Positions 22,672 to 35,241 of a DNA stretch of 64,000 nt are shown here, in pieces. Origin of the DNA: Meconema thalassinum (taxonomy: Eukaryota; Arthropoda; Insecta; Orthoptera; Tettigoniidae); the NCBI GenBank assembly GCA_946902985.2, contig OX336389.2:791802979-791866978 (forward strand), read 5' to 3'. The position numbers and the translations under genes are program-made. The stretch's first letter is position 1. Every line of letters begins with the position of its first letter. The notes beneath the pieces are model-generated. The model did no database searches and was not told the DNA's origin. It was given only the letters and a program-made list of their open reading frames with translations.

Positions 22672-23303
22672 CAATACCGATTTTAATATAATGACTGTGC
22701 CTGTCATAAATTCTGTACTACAATTCTATACATTTCCAAGGAAACGCAGACATCTTGCTAAGAGAAGAAAAGTTCTAAATGTTCAAAACTCAAATCGTGG
22801 TCCTTGCTTTGCGCTGAACTTCACCGTTTCCCTCATATCTCCCATGTTATAGGAAAATTTGAACTTTTCGTTTTCAAACGTGGGTATTAAACCTTCAGCT
22901 AGAAAATGAATCTCCCACATTTCCACACAATACATTAATTAAGCGTTATTATTTCATTTTTATTGTGAGGAAACTCAAAAGTATTTTTAACGTTTCACAA
23001 AAATACAAATTACATCCACAAAGGTTTGAGTGAGTTACATATTGTAGCTGAAGGTTCAACACCCACTTTAAATAAATAATAATTCAAAAATTCCCATAAA
23101 CATAGGAGATATGAGGGAAATGGTGAAGATCAGCACAAAACAAGAACCACATTTTGTAAAATGGACAAAGATAGTTGCGATTTAAATTTTGATAATTTTA
23201 AACTTTGCTTCTAATAGCAAGATGTGTGTGTTTTCTTGGAAATGTATATAATTGTTGTACAAGATTTATGAAAGGCACAATTATAATATTAAAATCGGTA
23301 TTG
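22672..23303. mobile_element. Foldback (MITE-like) element, long inverted arms
   Basis: The left arm (22672-22901) starts caataccgattttaatat. The right arm (23044-23303) ends with its reverse complement atattaaaatcggtattg. Matching continues inward through ctatacatttccaag, acatcttgct, tttccctcatatctcc and accttcagcta, with moderate divergence and small gaps, leaving a loop of about 140 bp. No transposase frame is present. I cannot see a clear target duplication, so the superfamily is open. Transcripts could form a long hairpin. Confidence 0.85.
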
Positions 23304-24589
23304 CTTCAGCTCCTTTAGCTGTATGTTCACCCTTAAGGGAATACAAAACAGATCATCAACACTACGTGGGCTACTACACGCCACTGGGTACTTGGCCAGT
23401 CGCAGGGTAGGTCTAAATCGTTGTTTGGTGCAGCACTTCGATATAGGATATTTGTGATACCATTTGATATTGGAGTGCAAGTGCAGAATTTGTGGCTCTT
23501 ACCATCCTGCTCTGAAATTAACTAACAAATCTCAAAGAAATTGTGTGGTTGGTATTTAATTGAAAGCATTGTTTCCTTATACGGTGTACCTAGGTATATA
23601 AAGTAAAGTTTCTGTTTGATGGTTTGTGTGCTAGGGATTGATTTCTAAGCGGATATTTCGATTAACATTAAATTTGAGGGTAGATAAGATATTCGGACAC
23701 AGAATTGGGCATATATAATTTCCTAAAATATTGGAGGGGGGGGGGGGGTCACAACGATGTCTTTAATAATTTTGAATACTAAATTAACATATGACATGCC
23801 GTTTCAAAGGTCTAACAGTAGTTTTACTCGTAAATATTACTTTATAAAGCTTGCCTTTTTTACTCTTGTTTTGGGGGAAAGCAATTTAACAATTTATTTC
23901 CAAGTCATTTAATAAATTTCCACAACATGCTTCCTCAATTGTCCTAAAATTTGAATACGGGGACTCGACACACAATCTGACCAGTTCCGAGCATAAGGTA
24001 CTTTTGGAGATAGTTATATAAATTTTCGGTGTATGGGATAATTGATGGGATAAGTGGTGGGTCGGGTAGCTCACGTGTCTTTAATTATTTTGCCACTGCA
24101 GGTTAATGGATTACACTCGTATGTCGGCTGAAAGATCTACATTGTTTTACACCGATATTTTGCTTAGGTCACCACCCTCTCTGGTAGACTGACGATCTTG
24201 GTGAACGGGTAGCAGTGTGATGGGGGTGTAGCCACGTGAGAGGGTAACTTCCTGAACGGGATGTGTGTGTGAGGGGGTGCGTGAGTGTTGGAGATGTAGG
24301 GCGGAACGAGAGTGGAGGTAATAGAAGAAGGCTCTCGATGGGCACTCCCTAAAGATTGGTGCGCGAGTCATCTGCTGGGGCAATGGCACGCGTTTGTGGC
24401 CTTGCTGAGACAGCGGATTACTGCTACGTCAGCGGGCTGACTACCGGCCATAGTGTAATTGTGAAGAAGGGAGCTTGGATTGCGTCAACGAGGCAAATGA
24501 AAGAGAGATTCCTTATTCGTAACTTAGGGATTAATGCAATAAAGTGATGTTAAAGGGGTAGAGAAGGAAAAAAAGGGAAAAGCTGGCAC
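23304..24589. other. Unassigned; includes a G13 tract
   Basis: A run of 13 G lies at 23736-23748. A GC-richer stretch at 24170-24400 has no recognisable coding content. The frames found have no known motif. Confidence 0.45.
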
Positions 24590-24770
24590 ACTCACCATTT
24601 GTAAGTCAGTTCTGGAAGTCTCGTAGTCTACCCGTCGTCCATGTTGGGGTAGCGTTGTCCTGCCGAGGGACGCCGCCCTCCGCATCCGTGGTGCTCTCCA
24701 CTGTCAGACTGTCTGTCCCGAACTGTCCCTAGCGCGTGGGTCCTTTCCTTATTTGAAGGTTCCTCTGAGT
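24590..24770 (-). other. CpG-rich island-like stretch with a minus-strand splice donor
   Basis: Rich in CpG relative to its surroundings (for example cgccgccctccgcatccg near 24670). On the minus strand a strong donor-like aaatg|gtgagtg lies at about 24598-24592. It could be a non-coding first exon or an old element part. A minus-strand ATG near 24645 is followed by a stop after four codons, so no protein start is supported. Confidence 0.3.
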
Positions 24771-25799
24771 CAAGCGTGGTCATCAGTATTTGTATTTGTA
24801 GTTTCTGCTTGTTTGCGGTAATGTTGCAAACTTGCAGACTCAGTGTTATTATCTTGAGGCAATAGTTGCTTCACCTGATTGTTATTTAATAATTGGGCTG
24901 TCTGTAATCTCTTCCTCATGTTCCTTTGGTATGGGAATTGTTAGGGGTTTTCAGGGCGTTACAGCCTTTAAGGGCTGGGGGCTGTAACAATATATTTCAA
25001 TAAATTTTATCATTGATTGATATTTTTGCACGTTAAGTTTCTCAATGTTCTTAAAATGTAGTTGGGAAGAAGCAAGTAGGCACCAAATTAGCGAGCACTT
25101 CTTGGTTAGGAATTGAGTTTGACTATGGGAGTATTGCTTGGGGTGGGGTTGAAAGCTATCGTAGCAGGTTTGGCGTCTAATCGGATGTTCTGATCGTATA
25201 AGAAATTGGGAAGAGTATTCATTACTTTCAAGGACACATTATAAATAAATACTGGAAATACGTAACATCAAAAGATACATGTGTGTCATTTTTTAGCCAT
25301 TGCCATTCATTATTGATATGTCGCTTGAAAGGTCTATACGGTTTTTGCATGGGAAAATCATTTAGTAATGTTTGATGTTTATGTGACATATTTCCTCTTT
25401 GGTTTCGAAATGTTGCTATGGGTACTCAATTGCACTCGGGGCACAAATTACAGTAATTAAAATTTTACGCTTAATAATTGATTAGGATACTGAGTAGGGT
25501 GGATCGAAATCGTCTCACTGGTTTTGGTGTCTAAATAGCTGATCTGATCATAATTACATTTGGAATAGTACCGGTATACATCAAGATGAGGACCCATGAT
25601 GGTTTATGTATCATTACCGAAATTAAGATTGATATGTTTTATTATATTGAATTGTTCATCAATATGTAATATAAAGTTTGAAAAGTCTAAACATTTATTT
25701 AAAAAATTAATATGCCTTTATATTGTTCTATTTCATATCTGGACTGATGACTGACTATATGGTAAATAAATTCAACTCCATATTATTTTATGCTGAATG
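24771..25799. other. Unassigned; hairpin followed by AATAAA
   Basis: GTTACAGCC (24958-24966) and GGCTGTAAC (24980-24988) form a perfect 9 bp stem with a 13-base loop. An AATAAA lies shortly after (about 24999). This might be the end of an unrecognised retroelement. Nothing else is seen up to 25799. Confidence 0.35.
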
Positions 25800-25990
25800 T
25801 CTGGTCCCGTGGCTATAGTTTGACCAAAAGGGACTCAGAGTTTGATTCCCGGCTGGGCCATGGGAATTTTAATCCCCAATAGTTAATTTGATTGGCCTGA
25901 AGATAGGGTGTTGTGACGTCTTTTATTTTATCCTCATCACAGCGTACAGATCCCCCTCAGGTGTCAAGTTAAGAGACCTGCATTAGTCGT
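25800..25990 (+). repeat. tRNA-derived SINE (family H)
   Basis: A gtcccgtggctatagtttg head, B box gagtttgattcccggctggg (about 25838-25857), then a body ctcatcacagcgtacagatc and ccctcaggtgtcaag ending in AT-rich text. Only one copy is seen here. Confidence 0.65.
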
Positions 25991-27797
25991 TCACACAGGC
26001 CACATAACATTATTATATGTAAAATTATTATTAATAATTAACTGCTAAATTCACACAATATCCTCGCATTACTTGATTTGCATGGCAACTCAGCATGCTA
26101 GAAAAGCACAAACTGACTGCTCAACAATGGTCAAGAAATCAGTGGAGGGGCTGAAAACGTTCGAAAATTAATCTTAATACCACAAAAACATACGAAATTA
26201 TTTTAATAAACCTTATTATTAGGTATTAACTTGGTAAATAAATGTGATTCCTAGTTTCAGAGGTATTTCTGTGCATGGCAGTGTTGAGAATACTGTAAAG
26301 GTTTGAGCGATTAGTGGGTACAGAAGCATGCCTTCTATTGAGTGTAGGGACTTCATTGACTGTGGATATTCTACAACGAGGTTCCTCTCCTTACTCAGAT
26401 TCCCAACCCGAGGAATGTCGGGTATAATTTGTAATCTGAAGATAGGCCACATTCGATCGTTTTAAAGAGCAGAATGTATCTCATTCCGGTTGCAATAGGT
26501 GTTCGCTTTACTGCTGGCAGGTTTGTGAGCTCTGCTTTAAGTTGAAATGTTCGCATCTGGAGGAAGAAACATGCGTGACACTTCTCACCAGCAAACTGGA
26601 AATTAACACATTGATCTGTCAATTCCAACTCTAACATGTCATATACCCTTTTCTCATTTCTTAACTTCTTCCCCGTTATGTTTTTCATCGTTCGCACTCA
26701 TTGTACTACTCTGCGGGGAGTGATGAGGAGGTGGGGGGGGGGGGGGGGGAGGGAGGCACTGCACTGTTAGTTCCTGCTTTCTACTGCACGAGAAGTAAGG
26801 AATTAATTACGTTCGCCATTATGAGGTTGCCAATGTTAGCTCCCAACAGCAATGCTGGCAATCCTTTCTCCTTCATTACATCTAATATCCTTAGATAAGG
26901 CCCTGGACGTATTACACTGCCTCCCACCACGGCCATACTTGGGTGAAAATGGTCATAGTAGCAATTGGTGGGCCATACTGCAGGAGGTTTTTAACATTAA
27001 ATTTCCCCATTCACTACAGATAGATAAGAGTATTGTATCTTATTTCTAGTTTCAGAGTATCATCGCCTGTCAATTAACAGTATACGTTAATTCAGATTTC
27101 ATACATGGTACAAAAACCGAACAATGGTCCAACCTCTAAAGAAGAAGCTCTTAGCAATTAAGCTGTGCTATGGGTTGCAGTTCATAATGTCTACCTCGGA
27201 ATATCAATCACAAAAATATCACTCTGGATGAGGTCAATTTACAAAAATATCCATAGACATTACACGTCCCCGCAATGCAATGACAACTCTATTCAAAGTC
27301 CATTTTTCCTGATGCCAGAAATCCCGCACATTATTATCTATCTAACCTGTGCATTATACTCGGAAATATAGAACCATTTAAGGAACATGTACGACAAGAA
27401 TATTTAATGATATTGATGTGAACACGTGACTGAGTAGTATCAATATTTTCACAATTTTATTGCATTAACGAATTTCATGTCTTCGTCAAGAGAGCAAGAT
27501 ATAATTATGCTCATCCCTGTATTGATGATGAGATTCTACTACTTGTTGGACCCTTCGATGATATATTGAATGTTTCTTATTTAGCTTGTAATTCTGATTC
27601 GTTTTGTTTTATCTAACGTAACCAAAAATTCGCCAGGTAGCAAGATGATCGATGGAATTTTGAATTGAATCATCCAATTACGTTGTTCGTTCAATACTTT
27701 ACATGGACAGTTTACGAATAAACATTCCAGTCTTTGGGTGGATATCTTGGAGACAGAGCTGTTTGTTTACATTACCCCTATGGCTATATTGTTAACT
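25991..27797. other. Unassigned; includes a G17 tract
   Basis: A run of 17 G lies at 26733-26749. Minus-strand frames at 26697-26395 (100 codons) and 26452-26219 overlap in different phases and have no known motif. No element ends are recognised. Confidence 0.45.
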
Positions 27798-27850
27798 ACA
27801 GTGGCTCATGATCGCATGATTAACGGTCGCGTAAAACTACAAGCTTTCTT
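27798..27850 (+). repeat. SINE family D 3' fragment
   Basis: gtggctcatgatcgcatgat and taacggtcgcgtaaaactac match the 3' end of family D (compare 20155-20200). Confidence 0.7.
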
Positions 27851-27974
27851 CCTTCTTAACTATATTCTTCTGTTTATCAGAGTAATCCTTTAAGACGTTT
27901 CAGAATGGACTAGTTACCAGATGGACATCATAGGGATGGACAATTGGTTTTGAACATTTCCGTACTGTGGACTT

Positions 27975-28206
27975 ACTGCGTGGTGTTTGGGTAGCGCGCT
28001 TGCCTCCCTGAGTTCGATTCCCGGCTCCATTAGGGCTGGATCGGGGTTCACTCAGCTTCGTTAGGACAATAAAAGGCTGTCCGACAATGAGGCAGCGCCC
28101 CGATCACGAAAACCAAGATTAACGGCTAAGGGGACCTGACGCACTGACCGCACTTCACCCCATAATTTGCAGGCTAAATGGCCGGCCAGCAGTCACTTGG
28201 TAGGTT
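27975..28206 (+). repeat. SINE family A, internally deleted and diverged
   Basis: Head tggtgtttgggtagcgcgct, B box gagttcgattcccggctcc, then ggctggatcggggttcactc, aatgaggcagcgccccgatc and a body ending cttggtagg. It lacks about 60 bp compared with the 30422 copy. Confidence 0.8.
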
Positions 28207-28524
28207 GTACAGTAGTTCTGTTTTTTTTCTTTTTTGACATATTGCGATAGACATTATAGCTGCCTATCCGTGCTGTGAACTATTTAGTATAAGACATATG
28301 TTCACAGAAGTGGCTATATGTTAGGAATTTACAAGTATTTTCCAATTTGTTATCTGTCTTCACCCTTGATGAAATATTTAGCCCCATACTTGTCATCATT
28401 GTTATTGGTGGTTTAGGACCATATATTATTTTTAGCTACGTTATGTTTCTGTGCGATTATTGTGAGCCAGAACCCCTTTTACAAGGCCCTTGTTTTGTGA
28501 AGAATAACACAATCTTTCCGCATA

Positions 28525-28681
28525 ATCGTAGGTTGGAATCCTGGCACTGACAGTGGCTACCCTGAGAGTGATTTCTCCCCGGGATTTTCCACACTCCCTG
28601 CAGGCAAATGCCGGGATAGTGCCTTACTTCAAATCCCGGGGCATATACCTCATCCTTTTGTCTAATACAGTTACACTACAG
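28525..28681 (+). repeat. SINE family F, split by a younger SINE
   Basis: B-box-like ggttggaatcctggcac (28530s), then gtggctaccctgagagtgat, caggcaaatgccgggatag and a tail agttacactacag. The SINE at 28682-29010 landed in the tail; the remaining tail continues at 29025-29050. Confidence 0.7.
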
Positions 28682-29010
28682 AAAAAATCCACAGCCTGCT
28701 TCCAGTCGACCGACCGGGTCAGGAAATGGAATGAATGAAGCCCCCATCTAGCGGCGAGGATATGAATTGTGCCGGCTGCCGAAGCCTGTCGCACTCCCCT
28801 GGGGCAATGATTAAATGAATGGTAGATGAAATGATATGATAGTGGCGAGTGTTGCTGGAATGAAATTGTGACAGGGAAAACCGGAGTATCCGGAGAAAAA
28901 CCTGTCTGCCTCCGTATTGTCCAGCACTAATCTCACATGGAGTGACCGGGAGTTGAACCACGGACCCAGTGGTGAGAGGCCGGCGTGCTGTCGCCTAAGC
29001 CACGGAGGCA
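28682..29010 (-). repeat. SINE family E with 14-15 bp target duplication
   Basis: On the minus strand the head reads gcctccgtggcttaggcgac, then a B box gtggttcaactcccggtcac (about 28945-28964). A body follows with aggtttttctccggatactc and the tail runs to 28682. ACAGTTACACTACAG is found at 28667-28681 and 29010-29024. Nested in the family F copy, it gives a clear order of insertion. Confidence 0.93.
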
Positions 29011-29050
29011 CAGTTACACTACAGACATCACATAAATACCGGTTACAGTA

Positions 29051-30421
29051 GAGTGTCGAGTTACGAGTTTCCCATAAATCCCAGCCTCGTTAAACAAACT
29101 TGCTCCTTGATAACTTGAACACAACACGCGAGTGGAAATACCAAAGATATCCATTTCTCCCACCCGCTCACAGTACAGGCCGGACGTTTGTTTTAGACGA
29201 GTTAAAAATCATAATGGAAGCCTGGAGGCGAGTTACTACAGTACCTGTGTTGCTATCACCTCCCCATGCGGTCAGATGATTGACATAGCTCTCTCGTACT
29301 ACTGTTGAAGTACAGTCATTGGCAAATATAATGGCGTTCTCTTCGTAACTATGTAACGTGTACTTCTACGTCACAAAATACTTAAACGTGAACTAGACTG
29401 TCTTCACACTGATGTCGTCACGTGCTCAAGTCTGGAATTCCATTAAATCAGACCGGTGGTGACAAATGTGAAGCGATAGGGCTAGAGAGTGACTGTGTAC
29501 AGGCTCACCCGAAGGCTTCAAAGTCAAGGGCAATCGTCTAAATCAAACGTCCGGCTAGTACAACACGCTACCTGGAATCTACAGACTCTTCTATACTGGA
29601 CATGATCAACACTCCTAACGCAGTGGGAGGATGCCAATATCTAAACTGTACCGCTGATGATTTACACTGATTGCTATGCTGCACTTGAGCCCACCATGCG
29701 CTACGGGGAACAACAGCCTGAGGTGAAACCAACCGACATCCTGCTCTTCAGGCGGTGCCGTGAAATCGCCCCGCGGAATCGTTGCAGGCTCAACAAACAA
29801 ATGACTATCCACCATTTTAACATTTCGTGTAAATTGTTACCAGACTTAAATAAAAACTTTTTCTTTGCCAATGTAACTGCCCACTGTATGTACTATGTTT
29901 CAATTAAACTTCATTTTTGTCGCCCGTATTCTTTTCAACGTCGTTTTACAATACAGCATTTCTTTCACCCTCTTGAATTTCGATAGTCCGTGTTTTCAAT
30001 AGTTCGAGGTGGTCGCAATCCCGTTCACCTCAAATTATTGAGAGACTACTGTATCAGACAAGTTCAACACACACCCAAAACACGAGGCTGATTACCAAGA
30101 CCTCCCAAGTCCCTTTATTGAATTAACAGCAACTCTTTCTTCATAATCTAAAATAATTTCTAATCAGGTGTCATTCATATCCCATTGAACAATAAAATAA
30201 CAGAACACATATTCTATTTCTTGAAGAAATTCTGTGCAGTTCCGAGTGTATATATTAAGTTAATAGTTGTATTTATAATTAAATAGTTCAATATTGCAGA
30301 GTCGTTACTTGGTGGGAACACCAAATTTCTTAATGGAGTTGTTGAGAATTCTTGCCAAACTTTCTGATGAAAATGCACCACAATTGTACTGTACCAAGAA
30401 CATTACCAAGTCTTATACACT
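29051..30421. other. Unassigned; one 109-codon plus-strand frame
   Basis: The frame at 29657-29986 begins ATGATTTACACTG and has no known motif. The surrounding sequence shows no splice or promoter signal that would support a gene. Confidence 0.4.
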
Positions 30422-30742
30422 ACATGCCGGCCCCGTGATGTTGGGGTAGCGCGCCTGCCTCTCACCCGGAGGCCCCGGGTTCGATTCCCGGCTCCGTCAG
30501 GAATTTTAGAAACGGACGTGAGGGCTGGAACGGGGTGCACTCAGCCTCGTGAGGACAATTGAATAGCTGTCTGACAGTGAGGCAGCGCCCCGATCACGAA
30601 AACCAAGATTAACGACCTAGGGGAACCGATGCGCTGATCACGCGTCAATCCAATATCTGCAGGCCAAATGGCTGGGCAGCGGTCGCTTGGTAAGCCTAGG
30701 CCTTTCACGGGCTGTAGTGCCAGTGGTTAATTATTTTTATTT
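30422..30742 (+). repeat. SINE family A, full length, 9 bp target duplication
   Basis: The cleanest family A copy: gatgttggggtagcgcgcct, ccccgggttcgattcccggc (A and B boxes), body, and a tail aattatttttattt. TTATACACT at 30413-30421 repeats at 30743-30751. The head resembles a tRNA but continues into the SINE body without a proper 3' acceptor, so it is not a tRNA gene. Confidence 0.93.
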
Positions 30743-30802
30743 TTATACACTTCATACAGGAATGAATATTCTCAGACGACTCTTAAACTATCTTTGTTAC
30801 AA

Positions 30803-31060
30803 GACTGGCTGTGTGGCTCAGCGGTAACGTTCTCGCCTGCTGTACCCAAGGTTGCAGGATCGAATCTTGGCGCAGTCATCTGGCATTTGAAGGTGGGCAA
30901 ATACGAGGGAGCCGTGTCAGTAGATTTACTGGCACGTTTAAGATCCCCTTCGGGGCAAAAATCCGGCACCCGGGCGTCTCTAAAACCCACAGTTGTTTGA
31001 AGAGACGTAAAGCCAATAACAATATTAGGCTATTATTATTATCATTATTAATATTCTTTA
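30803..31060 (+). repeat. SINE family B, plus strand
   Basis: Head ctggctgtgtggctcagcgg and gcaggatcgaatcttggcgc (A and B boxes), then gatccccttcggggcaaaaa and gacgtaaagccaataacaat, with a (tat/tta)n tail. It lies just upstream of the long-LTR element. Confidence 0.85.
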
Positions 31061-31097
31061 TTATAAATAATCTAATAATATGACCATGTCTGTGTAT

Positions 31098-34000
31098 TGA
31101 ACCCGCTGAGCTATGGTTCATGTGATATTTTTTTTATGACAGAGCATTTATGATGGGATGTCGTACTGTTGAACACACCCAGGAAGCCACGTGAAGCTGA
31201 GAGATCACGCGATACTTTGAAGTAGCGGTGAATCGCACTTTTGACTTTGGTGTAAACTGCTAATTATTATCTGAGGTCTTATTAATTATTTTTATCTTTC
31301 CTACGAGACTCAGAATATTCCATTTCGTCATGCTGCATTATTAAAACATTTTGGAGAATGTTTATTTTTACTTTAGGTAAGGTAATACCCTTGCAGATAC
31401 GCAAAAAGGAACATAAGTAGTCGCTCAACGTTTTCGTTTTGACGACCTACTTTCTAGAGACACCAAGTACCGGAGCACTGCGTCTTGAGAATCCGCCTTG
31501 TGTAGGCGTGGAATTACATTTGTCCTACGAGACGTAGAAGAATATCCGCTGTTTAGCGTTAAAAGTGATTATAAGGTGCCATCGAGCAAGCAAATACTAA
31601 TATTCACTGTCGATGAAGTCCAGTGAATTAAATAAGAAGCTTGGGAAATAATTATTGGCAAGTATAGTGTATTGCACAACATTGCTGTGACATCACATAT
31701 TACCCACGCGTATGTGGAGGGCAGATGCCTAGTGGAAATATACAGGTAATAGTGTTACAATTATCCTGAATAAGTGTGATTATAATAGTATGAGATATTT
31801 AAATTGCCAAAGTGGAAATTTCATCTTTGAAACGTCGTATAATTCACGGATGCTGCGTGATACAAAAGTAGCGTCACTAGCACGTGCAGCATTATAAAAT
31901 AGTATTAGCTCACATGCTAATCCACATCTGCAAGATTAAGGCTGTGTCGTATTTTATAATTGAAGCCTATAATAGTCACGACGGACATTATAATTTTGGA
32001 AGTGAGAGGATGAATAATCACGCAACTTATTTCGCTACCCACGTGATTGGACTTTTATTCACCATGGTTGAAGCAGTCACCATGGGCTAATACCATCCCA
32101 GTATGGGGGGGTGACGTTTCTACAGGAACCAGCATGATGGTGGAACTTCCAGAACGATGAACGAGAGGGAAGGAGCCAAAATGCCATTTCCAGGCATATC
32201 CACGAAGATGTCGACAGGGACAAATCGAACCCTGGTCTTTGGGGGAGTCCAGATGAGAATCCTGATGAGGAGGATACCGATCCAGAGAGCCAGAGAGGTT
32301 TATGTACAACCCTTGTTGTGGAATAGAGAGTTGAGTGAGAGCTCCTCCATTTCGTGAGTTTTTGTCACACCCCTTCTTTGTTCTATTTTCTGGTGGTGTA
32401 GTAGTTTTAATGTAGTTTGTGAATCAACCACACTCAGTGTCAGCCATTTTTCTAGGTAGGGATGTAACTAGATTAGTTAGATGTCATTTATTTCAGTTTA
32501 GAGTGAGACACCCTTGGGGTCAGACATTTTGGTCAGCCCTGGTGCAGCTTGGTGAACGTCGTGGAACGTCAATGCCTACCTTTTTGCTGAACCTGATCGT
32601 AGTCATTTTGAGGCTATTTTGTTCAACCCTACTTGGGGTAATTTTCAAGTCTTTGCTGACTGTAGTTATGGCAATCAGATGCCTTGGTTATTAATTGACT
32701 GCATTCTTCGCAGCCATCCTTTGTTACACCCCTGACTGTCGTTAGAACGGTCGTATCATTTAGGTAGTCGACAGTAACTACCAGTTTGTAAATGCATTAT
32801 ATTTCATTTTGAATAAGCTCAGAAGCTATTCTTGGTCATGTTTGAACCTAACAACTAGAAGGAATGTTTCGTTGCCTAGCATCGAACGCGGTTCCCAACG
32901 TATCATTAAGCAGATCTAGTGTGTGAATCTGTGCCACATTTATCATATTTTCCTTGTGTCGTGTGAGACACGTTTTTATTTGATGTTCTAGCAACTACTG
33001 AGTTGCATTTTTAAAGCAAAGAGCTTCAGTTATTGTAAGTTTACTTTCATTTAGACGTCTTTGGTAGAAAGACGGAAGTGTATTACTATACTCAGATTTA
33101 TAGCGTGCGTTTGATACACGGACTCTGTAGAGATCCGTAACACATGGTAATGTTTTTTATGAACCGGCCAAGTGCAGGTTTTGTATTGATTAAATCGCCG
33201 GCCTTGAATAAACTGGTTATGTAACCCAGTGACCTAGAGCACGCCTGCTTCATTGTGAGACAAAACTACTATAGACGAGGACAGAGTACAATTTGTATTC
33301 GCTTTTCCTTTCATTGCTATTTTGCTTATGGAAACCAGTTTCCACTCTTGTATTTGATCACTTGTTTTATGGATCGGTTTTTGTTAGTTTAGCGCTCTGT
33401 TGCGTGTATTGTCGTATGACAGGTACAGTTATGTAAGGTTTTCTATAGGATGGTGAAGTCTACCCTGTTATAGCAGGATGTTATTGTATGCTTTGTCCGG
33501 GGATGATCCCGTTGACCAGATGTTACTGGAAGGTAACTGTTGTAGAGGCCTATCCCAGAGTTATTGAACGCGAGCTTAGCGCCGCTGGTAACCCGTGTTA
33601 TTGTGTGTCCGAGTTGTTATACTCGTTGATTATATTCCGACTGTTGAGTCGAGGCTTTTTGGTGGAGAATGATCTCAGTTGGAGACACTCCGTGCCCAGG
33701 CTATTGTCAATGTTATTCGCCATAAACCTACGATAAACCTATAAACCGACATTCTAATAATAAAATGCATAATTGTTATAAAACAAGCCTAACTAACGAT
33801 TCTTTCTATCTAACTTTGTTCTTTGCATTCTGGAACTGTTGACATAGCCGTGCAGTTGAAGATAATTTCCTTGTGAGGAAATGACTAGGACAGTTGACAT
33901 TTTTGTAGCGACCTGAAGCATGTGCGAACCTAGATTTCGTAGCTTGTGGAGCTCAGGCCATGCGATGTCAGACGTGGTCTCAACTGCGCATTCGTCACCG

Positions 34001-34819
34001 TAACTATACACATTAGATGACTATGGTTTACAAAGAGTAAACCAAGGTGTAGGCAGGAATTTTTAATAAAACTACTGTGTCTATTTCGTTATTAATTTAT
34101 GATGCCAAGTGTATTAAACCCTACATGTTACTTTATTGTGTGCTGTTAGCACATAGTTATTAAGCATAATTAAATTGTTTGTTTTTCATGGCTGTACACT
34201 TAGCTTTTGGATGTAATTGTTTTCTTTTACGGACGTCATCGCCGTAAATTTTGTTAATTGATAGGACTTAGCTAGTTGAATTAATGTTAAATTTAAATGT
34301 CGAAATGGTACCATCCTAACCTAGATTTGTTTTGCTACCCTGTTAAATGTAAATTCAGATATTAGCTTGGTCTTGTAACTTGAACTAGGGACTTGCGTCG
34401 TGCCATATTCCTAGCGTTGCTGTTGTTGCTTTATCATTGTGAGTTAGATCTTTCGCGAGGGTTTTCAGTAACTTCTCAGGTAGGGGACCTGTTGTTTATC
34501 TTAGTTTATTTATTAATTTGCGGACTAGCCGATTATAACCCTCCGAACTAGGCTAGGGGCTTGTGAATTTTAATAAATTTTCACGGTGTTTTACATGAGT
34601 CTGGATGTTTATTTTCTCAGTCTAGTTTTAAGGTGAACCTTTCCTTAGGCGGTCTATGACCATCGTCACCATGTACCACGATCCCTGTGGACTACGGACT
34701 CTCGTGCCGCTTTAGCCTTTTTGGAAGGTCACCTGATCCTCACGGTACTTTTCTTTTTATTCGATTTATGTGTCGTTAGTTGAGTCATCGTGGTTGTTGA
34801 CATCAACTAAACGGTCTCA
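31098..34819 (+). repeat. 5' LTR
   Basis: It begins TGAACCCGCTGAGC and ends ..ACGGTCTCA. At 3.7 kb it is several times longer than a typical gypsy LTR of 0.2 to 1 kb. Its longest open frame is 91 codons (32419-32694), repeated identically in the other LTR; I see no protein motif. An AATAAA at 34572-34577 lies about 240 bp before the end and could set the R/U5 boundary (inference). Confidence 0.97.
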
Positions 34820-34824
34820 TAAAA

Positions 34825-34835
34825 TGGCGCCCAAC
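34825..34835 (+). other. Primer binding site, tRNA-Lys type
   Basis: TGGCGCCCAAC starts five bases after the 5' LTR. It matches the 3' end of insect tRNA-Lys (..GTTGGGCGCCA) for 11 bases, then diverges. Gypsy-group elements commonly prime from tRNA-Lys. Confidence 0.85.
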
Positions 34836-35241
34836 TCATGTGCCGACGTTAACGTGGTGACCCTCAGTACCATGTTATTTTTTTTGAGGATCCTAATGTT
34901 GATTAATGGTAAATTGACAGGACTGGGACGAACTTAGAAAGTCGTACTGCAGATCAATTGACCGCATGGCATTCATGTTTGATAGAAGTCCATGGGGTGA
35001 GGCTTTAGTGTTGAATAAATGAAGGATAGGATTTTCTTTGATGATGCCTCATCCTTAGTAAATGTAATACTTTGCTTTGCTCACCGTTGTCTTTGTAAAT
35101 GTAGAAGCACTTAGTTTGCATACTCCAGCTGTACTCGTGATATTTATATAAATGAAGCAAGCTTTATACCACCAAGTAACTAATCATAGCTGTAAGTTCC
35201 AGTAGAAATTGATCCCTCACTTTCTCATATATTTCGTATCT
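34836..35241 (+). other. Untranslated leader of the retrotransposon
   Basis: About 405 bp between the primer site and the first gag ATG. It probably holds packaging signals (inference from family), none identifiable by eye. Confidence 0.6.

Noticed and set aside
26395..26697. Cysteine-containing 100-codon minus frame as a gene
   Set aside because: No recognisable family, no splice or promoter support, and it overlaps another unassigned frame.
30437..30510. True tRNA gene
   Set aside because: A and B boxes are present but the acceptor stem is not, and the sequence runs on into a SINE body shared by other copies with target duplications.
32055..34011. Small genes inside the LTRs (also 41891-43847)
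   Set aside because: Frames are at most 91 codons, repeated in both LTRs simply because the LTRs are identical, with no motif.
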